Positions 45,499 through 57,765 of a stretch of 64,000 nt of DNA are shown here, piece by piece. Below the pieces are notes generated by a model that was not told the origin of the DNA, searched no databases, and was given only the letters and a program-made list of their open reading frames with translations. The position numbers and the translations under genes were made by a program. The stretch spans positions 186,001 to 250,000 of the forward strand of contig JAJZQX010000006.1 of the NCBI GenBank assembly GCA_021806645.1, written 5' to 3'. The stretch's first letter is position 1. Each line of letters starts with the position of its first letter. This DNA comes from Myxococcales bacterium (lineage in GTDB: Bacteria; Myxococcota; Myxococcia; Myxococcales; Anaeromyxobacteraceae).

Positions 45499-46710
45499 CT
45501 AGATGCCCAGCTGCTCCACGGTGTAGCCCTCGGCGCGAAGCGCGGCGAGGATCTCGTCCACGTGCTCCGTGCCGCGCGTCTCCAGCGTGAGCTGGAGCGT
45601 GGTGCCGCCGAAGCGCGAGGCGAAGGCGCGAGTGTGGTGGACCTCGATGACGTTGGCGCGGCAGCCGGCGATCAGGGTGGAGACCACCGCCAGCTGGCCC
45701 GGCTTGTCGAGCAGCGCCACGCTGATCCGCACCAGCCGGCCGTCCTTCACCAGGCCGCGCTCGATGATGCGGGCGATCAGGTTCACGTCGATGTTGCCGC
45801 CCGAGATGACGCAGGCCACCCGCCGGCCATCGAGGCCGCGCGCCTTGCGGTTCATCAGCGCCGCCACGCTGACGGCGCCGGCGCCCTCGGCCACCGCCTT
45901 CTCCTTCTCGAGCAGGTAGAGGATGGCGCTGGCGATCTCCTCCTCGGAGACGGTGACGATCTCGTCCACGTACCTCTGGACGTGCTCGAAGGTCAGCTCG
46001 CCGGCCCGCTTCACGGCGATGCCGTCGGCCAGCGTTGAGGACGCCTGCAGCGTGACCAGCTGGCCGGCCTCGACCGCCGCCTTCATGCAGGGGATGGCCT
46101 CGGCCTCGACGCCGATCACCTTGAGGCCCGGGCGCCGCTCCTTGAGCGCCACCGCCACGCCGGAGATGAGCCCGCCGCCGCCCACCGGCACCAGCACGGC
46201 GTCGAGGTCGGGCACCTGGTCGAGCAGCTCCAGCCCGATGGTCCCCTGCCCGGCGATGACCTGCGGGTCGTCGAAGGGGTGGACGAAGGTGAGCCCCTCG
46301 GTCCGCTCCAGCCGCCGCGCCTCGGAGTAGGCCTCGTCGTAGTTGGCGCCGTGCAGCACGATGCGGGCGCCGTGGGCCCGCGTGTTGGCCACCTTCATGA
46401 TCGGGGTGGTCTCGGGCATCACGATGGTGGTGGCCAGGCCGAGCCGGCCGCCGTGATAGGCGACGCCCTGCGCGTGGTTGCCGGCGCTGGCGGCGATGAG
46501 CCCGCGGGCCCGGTCGGCCTCGGAGAGCAGCAGCAGCTTGTTGAGGGCGCCGCGCTCCTTGTAGGCCCCCGTCATCTGGAGGTTCTCCAGCTTCAGGTAG
46601 GCCTCGGCGCCGCTGAGCCGCGAGAGCGTCTCGGAGCGGGCGCACGGCGAGAGGTAGATGCGATCGCGGATGCGGCCGAGCGCGGCCTGCACTTCGGGGA
46701 GCGTGACCAT
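45499..46710 (-). CDS. Threonine ammonia-lyase with C-terminal ACT domain
   Basis: Deaminates threonine to 2-oxobutanoate, feeding isoleucine synthesis or catabolism. The 403-residue fold-type II PLP enzyme has the PLP lysine in TGAYKERGALNKLL, SAGNHAQGVAYHG and the phosphate loop VPVGGGGLISG. A single C-terminal ACT domain (VRISVALLDKPGQLAVVSTL, GTTLQLTLETRG) gives the TdcB-with-ACT layout rather than the two-ACT IlvA. ATG 46710 starts MVTLPEVQ; a further in-frame start lies at 46740. ilvE elsewhere in the window fits the same pathway. Confidence 0.92.
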   Translation of the reverse strand: MVTLPEVQAALGRIRDRIYLSPCARSETLSRLSGAEAYLKLENLQMTGAYKERGALNKLLLLSEADRARGLIAASAGNHAQGVAYHGGRLGLATTIVMPETTPIMKVANTRAHGARIVLHGANYDEAYSEARRLERTEGLTFVHPFDDPQVIAGQGTIGLELLDQVPDLDAVLVPVGGGGLISGVAVALKERRPGLKVIGVEAEAIPCMKAAVEAGQLVTLQASSTLADGIAVKRAGELTFEHVQRYVDEIVTVSEEEIASAILYLLEKEKAVAEGAGAVSVAALMNRKARGLDGRRVACVISGGNIDVNLIARIIERGLVKDGRLVRISVALLDKPGQLAVVSTLIAGCRANVIEVHHTRAFASRFGGTTLQLTLETRGTEHVDEILAALRAEGYTVEQLGI

Positions 46711-46785
46711 GGTCGGGGGCCGGAAGGTACCGCGCGTCACGCGGGGCGCGCAAGCCGAGTCCGCGGCGCCGCGCGGTGCGACGCG

Positions 46786-46807
46786 GCGCGGGACCCGGGT
46801 CCCGCGC
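46786..46807. promoter_or_regulatory. 22-bp perfect palindrome
   Basis: Two perfectly complementary 11-bp halves, gcgcgggaccc and its mirror, meet without spacer. The site lies between the LuxR-type gene stop (46838) and the threonine dehydratase start (46710), both on the minus strand. It could be an operator for the dehydratase or, folded with a CCGG loop, a terminator; there is no T-run. Confidence 0.55.
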
Positions 46808-46837
46808 TGGACGATCCGACGGGTGCTGCCCGAGGCC

Positions 46838-47365
46838 TCAGTGCTGGACGAGTCTCCGCGCCAGCTCGACGCGGTTGCGGACGCCCAGCTTGTCGAAGAT
46901 GGTCTTCAGGTGGCTCTTCACGGTCTGTGAGGCGATGCCGAGCCGCTCGGCCACCTCGCGGGAGCGGAGCCCGTCGGCCACCAGCAGCGCCACCTCGCGC
47001 TCGCGCTGGGTCAGGCCGTCGGCCGAGGGGGGCGGTGGCGCGTCGCCGCTCGACGGGGTCAGCTCCGGGATCGGCTCGCGCCAGAGGTGGAGCTGCGTCT
47101 TCCCCTTGCCGACCGCGGTCACCTCGATCCGGAGCCGCTCGCCGTGCCCCTCCATCACCAGCGTCCGGCGGACGCCGGGCGCGCCGACCTGGGCGCCGTC
47201 GGTGAGCCCCTTCAGCTCCGGCGGCAGCACGTTGCCGTCGGAGGCCTGCGGGAAGAAGACCTTCAGCATCTCCTCGGCCTGGCGGTCGCAGTGAAGCTGG
47301 CCGCCAAGCTCCGCGTGGGCCGCAGCACCTCTCGGTGCCGGGACGCGGATGTTCGCGCGCATCAT
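46838..47365 (-). CDS. LuxR-family transcriptional regulator
   Basis: 175 residues. The C-terminal LuxR-type helix-turn-helix is clear: GLTQREREVALLVADGLRSR, EVAERLGIASQTVKSHLKTI, FDKLGVRNRVELARRL. The N-terminal ~110 residues have no receiver motif; they contain GGQLHCDRQAEEMLKVFFPQ and RRTLVMEGHGERLRIEV, which suggests a small PAS-like sensor, unproven. A Pro-rich linker separates the parts. A strong AAGAAGGGGGG precedes the ATG. The neighbouring genes suggest no specific target apart from the palindrome just downstream. Confidence 0.85.
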   Translation of the reverse strand: MMRANIRVPAPRGAAAHAELGGQLHCDRQAEEMLKVFFPQASDGNVLPPELKGLTDGAQVGAPGVRRTLVMEGHGERLRIEVTAVGKGKTQLHLWREPIPELTPSSGDAPPPPSADGLTQREREVALLVADGLRSREVAERLGIASQTVKSHLKTIFDKLGVRNRVELARRLVQH

Positions 47366-47498
47366 GTGCCCCCCCTTCTTCTGCGTCTCCAGGACGGAGA
47401 CGCCTTCATCTTACCAGCGAGTCAAGGCAAGATCACTCCTTGGGGCTAAGCCCGCGGGAGTACGAAGAAAAGTTCACCTACATGTAGGCGTGATCGGC

Positions 47499-50400
47499 TC
47501 AGCAGCTTGTCGCCGTCGGCTGGGTGCAGGGTAGTTGGACGGAAGGTGGAGCCCTGCTCGCCTCGGTGACGTCGCGAACGAAGACGCAGAACCCGGCTCC
47601 GGCGCTGGTGTCCAGAGGAGTGAGGGAGTACTCCAGCGGAAACACCCCGCCGTCGCCGCGCAAGGCGTGGGCCTCGCCACGCCTGCCGGTGACGCCCGTG
47701 CCGGACGTGATCAGGGCCGAGAACTCGGCGCGCGAGGACTCCGCGATCAGGCTCGAGCAGAAGTCCCCGCCCACGACCTCCCCGCGTGTTCGCCCGAAGA
47801 TGTGCTCGGCGGCGGCGTTCATCCCCTGGACCCGCCCGTCGGAGCCCAGCGACAGGACTCCGTCGATGGCCGCCTCGAGCACGGCGCGGATCCGGGCCTC
47901 CCCCGCGGCGAACAGCTTCATCATCCGAGCCAGGTCGCGGTGGCTCGCCTCGATCTGGTCCGGCATCTCGGCCCTCCCCTGCGCCGCCACCACGCCTCGA
48001 GAGTCGTTGCCGGCCAGCCTGGCGGGGAGGTCCAGGTCCTCGCTTCCGCCGAAGGCTCCCGGCTCCGCCGCCTGGAGGTTCGCATCGCCAGCGCCTTGCT
48101 CGAGAGCTCCTCCGACCGCCGCCAGGAGCTCCGCCGACGTGAAAGGTTTAGCAAGGACCCGTTCTGATTCGAGCCCGAGCGCGCGGTCCGCGTAGCCGGA
48201 CATGAAGAGGACCCGCAGCCCGGGGCGAGACGCACGAACGACCGCAGCCAGGTCCAGGCCAGAGACCAGTGGCATCATGACGTCGCTGAGGACGAGGTCG
48301 AAGGCCTGTTCGCCGAGCCTCTTGAACCCCTCGGTGGCATCGCAGGCCTCCACCACGGCGTGGCCCGCCTCCTCGAGGACCCGCTTCACGGTGCGCCGCA
48401 CGCCGTCCTCGTCCTCGACGACGAGGATGCGCCTCGCCTGCGGCGAGGCGGGCGCCGCTGGAACGGGCGAAGGCGAGGTCGGCTCCGCGGCGTCGCAGGC
48501 CGGGAGGTGGACGGTGACCGTGGTTCCCCGTCCCGGTACCGACGCCACGGATATCAGGCCGCCGGCCTGGCGCACGATCCCGTACACGGTCGAGAGCCCG
48601 AGCCCGGTGCCTTTGCCGAGCTCCTTCGTGGTGAAGAAGGGTTCGAAGACGCGAGTGACGACCTCCGGGGACATGCCGCACCCGCTGTCCGTGACGGCGA
48701 GGACCGCGTAGTGTCCGGGCCCGAGGGCCGGCAGGTCCGGCGGGGCTTGCTCGACCAGCTCGTGCCGGACCTCGATGCGAAGCGCTCCGCCATTCGGCAT
48801 GGCGTCGCGCGCGTTCACGCCCAGGTTGATCAGGACGAGTTCGAGCTGGGTGCGATCGATCCGTGCCCGGCACGCCGCCGGCGCCAACGAGAGTTCGATC
48901 ACGATGTTGGCCCCGAGCGTCCTGCCCAGGAACTTCTCCATGCCCATGACGACGTCGTTGACGTCGAGGATGACCGGGCGAGCCTCGGAGCGCCGGCCGA
49001 TGGCCAGCAACTGGCGGACGAGGCGCGCGGCGCGTTCGCCAGCCTCGTGTATCTCGTGGGCATCCCCCCAGAGCCGGTCACTGGGGTCCAGGGCGTCGAG
49101 GATGAACTGCGAGTAGCTCTCGATCACCACCAGGATGTTGTTGAAGTCGTGCGCGATGCCGCTGGCGAGCGTCCCGATGGCCTCCATCTTGGTGGACTGC
49201 TGCAGTTGGCGCTCGGCGCGCCGCAGGGCGGTGATGTCGGTGAACACCGCCACCTCTCCGGCGGTCCCTCCGTCCTCGGGCTCGATCGGGCTGCGCGAGA
49301 GCAGCACCTGGACCTCGGACGGCGTCCCCGGACGCAGCGTGTACGCGTTCCGGACCGGCTCGCCACGGGCCATGGCCTCGCCGTGCGCGGCGACCGCGGC
49401 CCCTCCCGCCGCCGGTATCAAGTCGACGAGCCGCTTGCCGAGGAGCCCTCCGGCGGGGAGCTGGAACATCTCGAGCAACCGTCGGTTCACCAGCTCCGTC
49501 ACCCCGTCCGGATCGAGGACCCACACGCCCTCGTTGGCGCTCTCGAGGATGGCGCGGAGCCGAGCCTGGGCCTTGCGCGTGGCCGCTTCGGCCCGGCGCG
49601 CGGCGGTCACGTCCCGGAAGACGACCACGTGCCCGGAAGAGCGGCCGTTCTGGTCCCGGAGCGGCACGGTCGTGCTCTCGAGATCGATGGAGGCGCCCTC
49701 CCTCGGGCGAACCCGCGCCGTCGCGGTTTTCGGCTCGTCGAGGACGCCACCGGCGAACCAGGCGATGGAGCCCCCTGCGTCGTCTAGGAGGATCTCAGGC
49801 GCGGGGTGGCCAATCACCTCGTCGCGCGGCCAACCGAAGAGCCGCTCGGCGGAGCGGTTCCAGGCGGTGATGACCTGTCCGGCGTCGAGCGCGACGACCG
49901 CCTCGTGGAGGTTCTCCAGCAGCATCGCCTGATGGTCCACGACGGCCCGGGCGGCCCGCTCCAGCGTCAGGTCACGGATCACGCTCTGCAGCATGGTCCT
50001 CCCCGCGAGATCGATGGGCCGTGTGCTCACCTCCACCGGGAAGGTGGTCCCGTCGCGACGGCGGTGGATCGTCTCGAACCGGAGGCCCCCGTCACGGGCG
50101 GCGAGGCGAAGCTCCGCCTGTGTCGAGGCGCGCGTCTCCGGCGCCCTGAGATCGGTGATGTGCAACGAGGTGATCTCGTCGGCGGAGTAGCCGTAGGAGC
50201 GGAGCGCGCGGTCGTTGGCCTGCGCGATCGCCCCATCCAGCGTCACCAGCAGCAAGATGTCGTTCGAGTACCGCCGCATCGCATCGAGCTGGACGGCCGC
50301 TGACTCGCGAGCGGCCTCCACACGCTTTCGCTCAAGGGTCTCGGCATCGAGGGCCTGGCGGGACAGCTGCTGCTCCGCCGAGTGGCGCTCCGTTTCGGCC

Positions 50401-51491
50401 GCCCGGGCGGCCGAGGTCCATGTGAGCAGACCCAGGAGCAGCGTCCCGGCCAGGCCGAAGGACCCGAGCACGCGCCAGTGACCGCTCCCCGCCGGAGGCG
50501 GGACGCCCTCCGCTCGAACGCAGGCGACTCTCCACTGGTCGTCCGCCACGGCGAACACGGTGTCGACGCGGCGCGCACCGGCCAGTGCGGCCTCGTCGAG
50601 CGGTGGCGCGTCGCGCTTCGAGAGGCGGCCGCGGTGCACGTCCAGGATCCGCCGACCGGCCGCCCCGTCGTCGTCGAGGAGGTAGACGTCGAGGCCGGAC
50701 GGCGCCAGGGATCGCACGGCGTCCTCGACGAGGAGATCCAGCCGCAGCGCCGCGACGACGAAGCCCTCCAGCGGTTCGCTGCCATCGCGCTTGCGCCGGA
50801 CGCGGACGGGAGCCGCGACGAGCACGGGACGGTGACCGCGGCCCCCCTTGTCGAGCGGCAGGGGTGCCGAAGAGACGGCCGGTCCGACCCGTCCAGCGCG
50901 GTCGAGCAGGGACGCGGCCGCTGGATCGGTGCCGAGGTCGAACCCCAGCAGCGCCCGGTCGAACGGCGTGACGAAGTAGACAGGGAAGTACTGGTCGCGC
51001 CGCCGCTCGGGGAGGAGCGCGCCGCCGGGGCCGAGTTCGGTGAAGCCGAACGACCGCAGGCCATCGTGGCGTGCGACATCCTCGTACCGGGCGCGGTCCG
51101 CCGCCGCGACCCGCGGGGCCCAGGCGATGGCCACCTCACCGCGGTGATGTGGCTGCATCTTCCCGGCGAACCGACCGAACTCGTCCCGATCGACGTACTT
51201 CGAGGAATCGAAGAAGGCCGTGGCCGCCAGCAGATCGGCCTGGGCGACCTCGAGCGCCCGGCGGATGGCCTCCGCACGCTCCTGCGCCGCGTGAGCGAAG
51301 CGCTCGGACTCCTCGGTCTCCTCCGCGTGACGGGCGTCGGACACCACGGCGGCGGTGAAGAGCAGTCCGCCGCCGACGACCAGCAGGAGGGTGAGCAGGG
51401 GCCGCCGGAGGACCGCCAGGAAAGGCGTGCGCCGCCCGCTGGCACGGCCGGATGCTTGGCCTAGATGGGAGCCTCCATGACCAACCGTCAT
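47499..51491 (-). CDS. CHASE–PAS hybrid histidine kinase with C-terminal PAS
   Basis: A 1330-residue membrane sensor. TM near 28–50, an extracytoplasmic CHASE domain (~75–270; FFDSSKYVDRDEF, YFPVYFVTPFDRALLGFDLG), TM near 350–370, then three PAS domains (~405–780). The HisKA box is GTLASGIAHDFNNILVVIES. The ATPase has DSGCGMSPEVV and GKGTGLGLSTVYGIVRQAGG. A receiver domain follows, with intact Asp (LVLSDVMMP) and Lys (LAKPFT). Unusually, a fourth PAS domain (LEAAIDGVLSLGSDGRVQGM) comes after the receiver and ends the protein. No cognate response regulator is adjacent. Confidence 0.92.
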   Translation of the reverse strand: MTVGHGGSHLGQASGRASGRRTPFLAVLRRPLLTLLLVVGGGLLFTAAVVSDARHAEETEESERFAHAAQERAEAIRRALEVAQADLLAATAFFDSSKYVDRDEFGRFAGKMQPHHRGEVAIAWAPRVAAADRARYEDVARHDGLRSFGFTELGPGGALLPERRRDQYFPVYFVTPFDRALLGFDLGTDPAAASLLDRAGRVGPAVSSAPLPLDKGGRGHRPVLVAAPVRVRRKRDGSEPLEGFVVAALRLDLLVEDAVRSLAPSGLDVYLLDDDGAAGRRILDVHRGRLSKRDAPPLDEAALAGARRVDTVFAVADDQWRVACVRAEGVPPPAGSGHWRVLGSFGLAGTLLLGLLTWTSAARAAETERHSAEQQLSRQALDAETLERKRVEAARESAAVQLDAMRRYSNDILLLVTLDGAIAQANDRALRSYGYSADEITSLHITDLRAPETRASTQAELRLAARDGGLRFETIHRRRDGTTFPVEVSTRPIDLAGRTMLQSVIRDLTLERAARAVVDHQAMLLENLHEAVVALDAGQVITAWNRSAERLFGWPRDEVIGHPAPEILLDDAGGSIAWFAGGVLDEPKTATARVRPREGASIDLESTTVPLRDQNGRSSGHVVVFRDVTAARRAEAATRKAQARLRAILESANEGVWVLDPDGVTELVNRRLLEMFQLPAGGLLGKRLVDLIPAAGGAAVAAHGEAMARGEPVRNAYTLRPGTPSEVQVLLSRSPIEPEDGGTAGEVAVFTDITALRRAERQLQQSTKMEAIGTLASGIAHDFNNILVVIESYSQFILDALDPSDRLWGDAHEIHEAGERAARLVRQLLAIGRRSEARPVILDVNDVVMGMEKFLGRTLGANIVIELSLAPAACRARIDRTQLELVLINLGVNARDAMPNGGALRIEVRHELVEQAPPDLPALGPGHYAVLAVTDSGCGMSPEVVTRVFEPFFTTKELGKGTGLGLSTVYGIVRQAGGLISVASVPGRGTTVTVHLPACDAAEPTSPSPVPAAPASPQARRILVVEDEDGVRRTVKRVLEEAGHAVVEACDATEGFKRLGEQAFDLVLSDVMMPLVSGLDLAAVVRASRPGLRVLFMSGYADRALGLESERVLAKPFTSAELLAAVGGALEQGAGDANLQAAEPGAFGGSEDLDLPARLAGNDSRGVVAAQGRAEMPDQIEASHRDLARMMKLFAAGEARIRAVLEAAIDGVLSLGSDGRVQGMNAAAEHIFGRTRGEVVGGDFCSSLIAESSRAEFSALITSGTGVTGRRGEAHALRGDGGVFPLEYSLTPLDTSAGAGFCVFVRDVTEASRAPPSVQLPCTQPTATSC

Positions 51492-51786
51492 TCGCGTATA
51501 TCCTCGACCGCTCCGTGAGCCTTGGAGGCGTGACCTGCCAGGGTCTCACGGCATCGCCTTCATCCAAGTGGGCAGTATATGCCGCGCCGGCAACCGCCAC
51601 CCGCACCGAGGTCGGCCGTCCCTGGAACGTGGGACGCGCCGCACCGGCGCGCTTCCCGGGCCCTGGTCCTTCGTCGGCGGCGCGGACGCCAGAGACCGCC
51701 GCCAACCCCTGCGCCGTTCGTGGCCATTCAATGGAAACGCGGGGCGATGTCGCCCTATTCCGGGACTGAAGCGACGGGCTGAAGGT
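51492..51786. other. Intergenic region between dnaE and the histidine kinase
   Basis: 295 bp; short frames without motifs or RBS. The 15 bases before the kinase ATG contain gaggatatac, which could serve as RBS or part of a promoter. Nothing else is seen. Confidence 0.5.
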
Positions 51787-55425
<3,639 letters not shown>

Positions 55426-55549
55426 GGCCCTTCTTCAACGGCGGCGGGAGAGCTGCTACGGCTGCGCGAGTGGCAGGTTCATAGCAGCCCGGTCTGACCC
55501 CACAAGGCCCATCGGCGCGGATTCCTCTCGCGCCCCTTCCGCGAGCCGC

Positions 55550-56047
55550 CTACCTCTTCGAACCCTTCGAGCTCCGCTTCGTCCTGGCCTTCCTGGCGAG
55601 TCCCTTGGGCCCCTTGGCGATCCGCTTCGCGCCGCCCTTCGCTCCCTTGGCACTGCGCCTGGCCGCCGCCTTTTTCTTGGCGGCGCCCGGCGGGTGGTGG
55701 TGGACGACCTCGGTGTTGTGACCGGAGGGATCGAAGACGAACGCGGCGTAGTAGTTGGGGTGGTACTCGGTGCGCACGCCGGGAGGGCCGTTGTCGGCGC
55801 CACCGGCGGCGAGCGCCGCGGCATAGACGGCATCGACGGCGGCGCGGTCGGGGGCCGAGAAGGCCAGGTGCTGCGGCCGGGCCTCGGGATCCTGGATCAG
55901 CCAGAAGTCGAGCTTGCCGCCGGCGCCCAGGCCGGCGCCGTCGGGGAACTCCATGCCCAGGCTGTAGCCGAGCGGGGCGAGGGCCTTGGTGTAGAAGGCC
56001 TTGGCAGCGGCCAGGTCGCGGACACGCAGCGTGATGTGATCGATCAT
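55550..56047 (-). CDS. VOC/glyoxalase-fold protein with basic tail
   Basis: 165 residues. Residues ~1–120 form a vicinal-oxygen-chelate fold: MIDHITLRVRDLAAAKAFYT, KLDFWLIQDPEARPQHLAFS, FVFDPSGHNTEVVHHHPPG. His in DHIT and HLAFS and Glu in TEVV are the usual metal positions. The substrate is unknown. The last ~45 residues are Lys/Arg/Ala/Gly repeats, comparable with the tails on HisD and RpoD. ATG 56047 begins at the conserved strand; a GTG four codons upstream is also possible. Confidence 0.87.
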   Translation of the reverse strand: MIDHITLRVRDLAAAKAFYTKALAPLGYSLGMEFPDGAGLGAGGKLDFWLIQDPEARPQHLAFSAPDRAAVDAVYAAALAAGGADNGPPGVRTEYHPNYYAAFVFDPSGHNTEVVHHHPPGAAKKKAAARRSAKGAKGGAKRIAKGPKGLARKARTKRSSKGSKR

Positions 56048-56240
56048 CGGAAGCCTCACGAGAGGTGCGGGTTGGGGACGCGTGGAACGGTCCCCCGCAT
56101 CCTAGTGACCGGCGAGGCCCGTGGATGGGGTTAACAGGTGACAGGCTCCGATTGGGTCGGGAAAGGGTTTCGGGAAGCGTGGCGTCGCAGTACAACCAGC
56201 CGTCGGGGCGCCTCTCCTCCCAAGCCCCGAAGGAGCCCCC

Positions 56241-56807
56241 ATGCCCGCCATTTTCGTCGTCACCCCGTTCCTGCGCCGAGTCAGCGACGGGAAGTTCTTC
56301 CGCGCCGCCTTCCCGGTCTTCTTCCGGGGCTGCGCCGCGCTCGCCGCGCTCGGCGCGCTCTACGGCTCCTACCTGCTCTGGCGCACCGTCAACCGCGAGA
56401 TGGCCTTCAACGGCTTCCTCGCCCTGGCCCTGACGCAGCTGCTGCTGCTCGCCCTCGGGCTGGTGGCCGTCAACGTGCTCTGGCTGCGCGCGGAGGACGC
56501 CGAGGCCGTGACGCAGGCCGAGGGGATCCTGACGCCCATGGTGGCCATCGCGCTGCGCGCGGCGGGTGAGGTGCTCGGCGCGGCGCAGGTGATCGGGGGC
56601 ATCGCCATCGCCGTGCTCGGCTGGCTCGGCGAAGGGTGGGCCGCGAGGCGGATCTTCGGCCCGTTCTGGCTGGCCCGGCCCACCGACGGGGTGCTGGCTA
56701 TCATCCTGGGGTTCGGCTACGGCTTCGCCGTGCTGGCGCTCTTCTACTTCATCGCCGAACAGGCCAGCGCCCTCTGGGCGGTGGAGCGGAACACGCGGCG
56801 GAAGTGA
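56241..56807 (+). CDS. Four-helix membrane protein of unknown function
   Basis: 188 residues with about four membrane helices: FRGCAALAALGALYGSYLLW, LALALTQLLLLALGLVAVNV, VLGAAQVIGGIAIAVLGWLG and LAIILGFGYGFAVLALFYFI. AAGGAG lies just before the ATG. No conserved catalytic motif is seen and I do not recognise the family. It is flanked by genes on both strands without overlap. Confidence 0.72.
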   Translation: MPAIFVVTPFLRRVSDGKFFRAAFPVFFRGCAALAALGALYGSYLLWRTVNREMAFNGFLALALTQLLLLALGLVAVNVLWLRAEDAEAVTQAEGILTPMVAIALRAAGEVLGAAQVIGGIAIAVLGWLGEGWAARRIFGPFWLARPTDGVLAIILGFGYGFAVLALFYFIAEQASALWAVERNTRRK

Positions 56808-57081
56808 AGGCGGCCGGCGCCGAGCCGGCCCCACCCGCCGCCCGCTACCAGACCCCGACCCGCTCCGCCGCCGGGAGGTGGAGCGCCAGCCCCCTGGCCT
56901 CGATGCCGGCCTCGTCCATGAAGGTGGCGTCGTAGTCGCCCACCTGCTGCTGCTCGGTGCCGGCCGGGGCCGCGGCGCAGGCGGCGCGGTCGAGCCCGGC
57001 CAGGTCGAGGCCGCTCACCCCGTCCCGAACTGCTCTCGGCAGGGAGCGCCGCTGTACGCCGCGCCCTCGGCTCGTTACGCT

Positions 57082-57534
57082 GTGGAGGTGAAGGCCGTGG
57101 CCCAGCTGCTCAACGACCTGCAGTCCAGCGGGCTGGTGCAGGGGTATGCCCTGTTCGGGGCCATGGCCCAGATGCGTTACACCGAGGCAGTGGCCACGCT
57201 CGACGCCGACGTGCTGGTGGCCGTCGCGCAGGCGGACCGGCTCGACGTGCTGGGCGACATCTACGCCTTCTGCGCCGCCCGAGGCCATTCGCCGGAGGGC
57301 GAGGCGATGGAGCAGGCCGAGACCGCCAACTTCGACGGGGTGCCCCTTCGCGTCGTGAGGGCGGCCCACCTTGCCGTCATCGCGTTGAGCGTGGGGCGGG
57401 CCAAGGACTTCGCCCGCGTCCTGGCGCTGCTGGAGTCGGGGAGCGTCACTCGACAGGAGATCGGGCTGCTCGCCACCCGGCACGGCCTGGACGGGGCCTG
57501 GGAGCGGTTCGAGGGGAGGTTTCCCCGTGAGTGA
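57082..57534 (+). CDS. Nucleotidyltransferase-like protein (DUF6036-type)
   Basis: 150 residues. The stretch QGYALFGAMAQMRYTEAVAT and TLDADVLVAV resembles the nucleotidyltransferase fold used by small stand-alone proteins and AbiEii-like factors. In these, Gly-(x)-Ala is followed by an Asp-x-Asp on the next strand; here the acidic pair is LDADV. The C-terminal half has VVRAAHLAVIALSVGRAKDF and LLATRHGLDGAWERF. The start is GTG 57082 (57088 also possible). The stop overlaps the next gene (GTGAGTGA), so the two are coupled. Confidence 0.72.
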   Translation: MEVKAVAQLLNDLQSSGLVQGYALFGAMAQMRYTEAVATLDADVLVAVAQADRLDVLGDIYAFCAARGHSPEGEAMEQAETANFDGVPLRVVRAAHLAVIALSVGRAKDFARVLALLESGSVTRQEIGLLATRHGLDGAWERFEGRFPRE

Positions 57535-57721
57535 CGTCAAGCTGCTGCTGGAGCGCCAGGCCCGCTGGCAGCGGGCGCGCCAGGCCCTCACCTGGCCCGA
57601 GAAGGTCCGGGTGGCGGAGCAGGCGCGCGGGTCGGTCCTTCGGCTGCGTCGCTCCGCTGAAGGCGACCACCAACTCGAACAGGCGGGCCCAGCCGAGAAG
57701 GTGAAGCGGCGACTGACCTGA
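57527..57721 (+). CDS. Small partner protein of the nucleotidyltransferase gene
   Basis: 64 residues; a helical charged protein with ALTWPEKVRVAEQARGSVLR. From memory, similar short proteins with a SWPEKVRMAE-type motif lie after nucleotidyltransferase genes in other proteobacteria. The GTG start overlaps the upstream gene by 8 bp. A toxin–antitoxin or paired accessory role is possible but unproven. Confidence 0.62.
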   Translation: MSDVKLLLERQARWQRARQALTWPEKVRVAEQARGSVLRLRRSAEGDHQLEQAGPAEKVKRRLT

Positions 57722-57765
57722 CCCGTTCCCCTTGCCAGGGTGTCGCGGTCGCCCCCGACTCGCCT

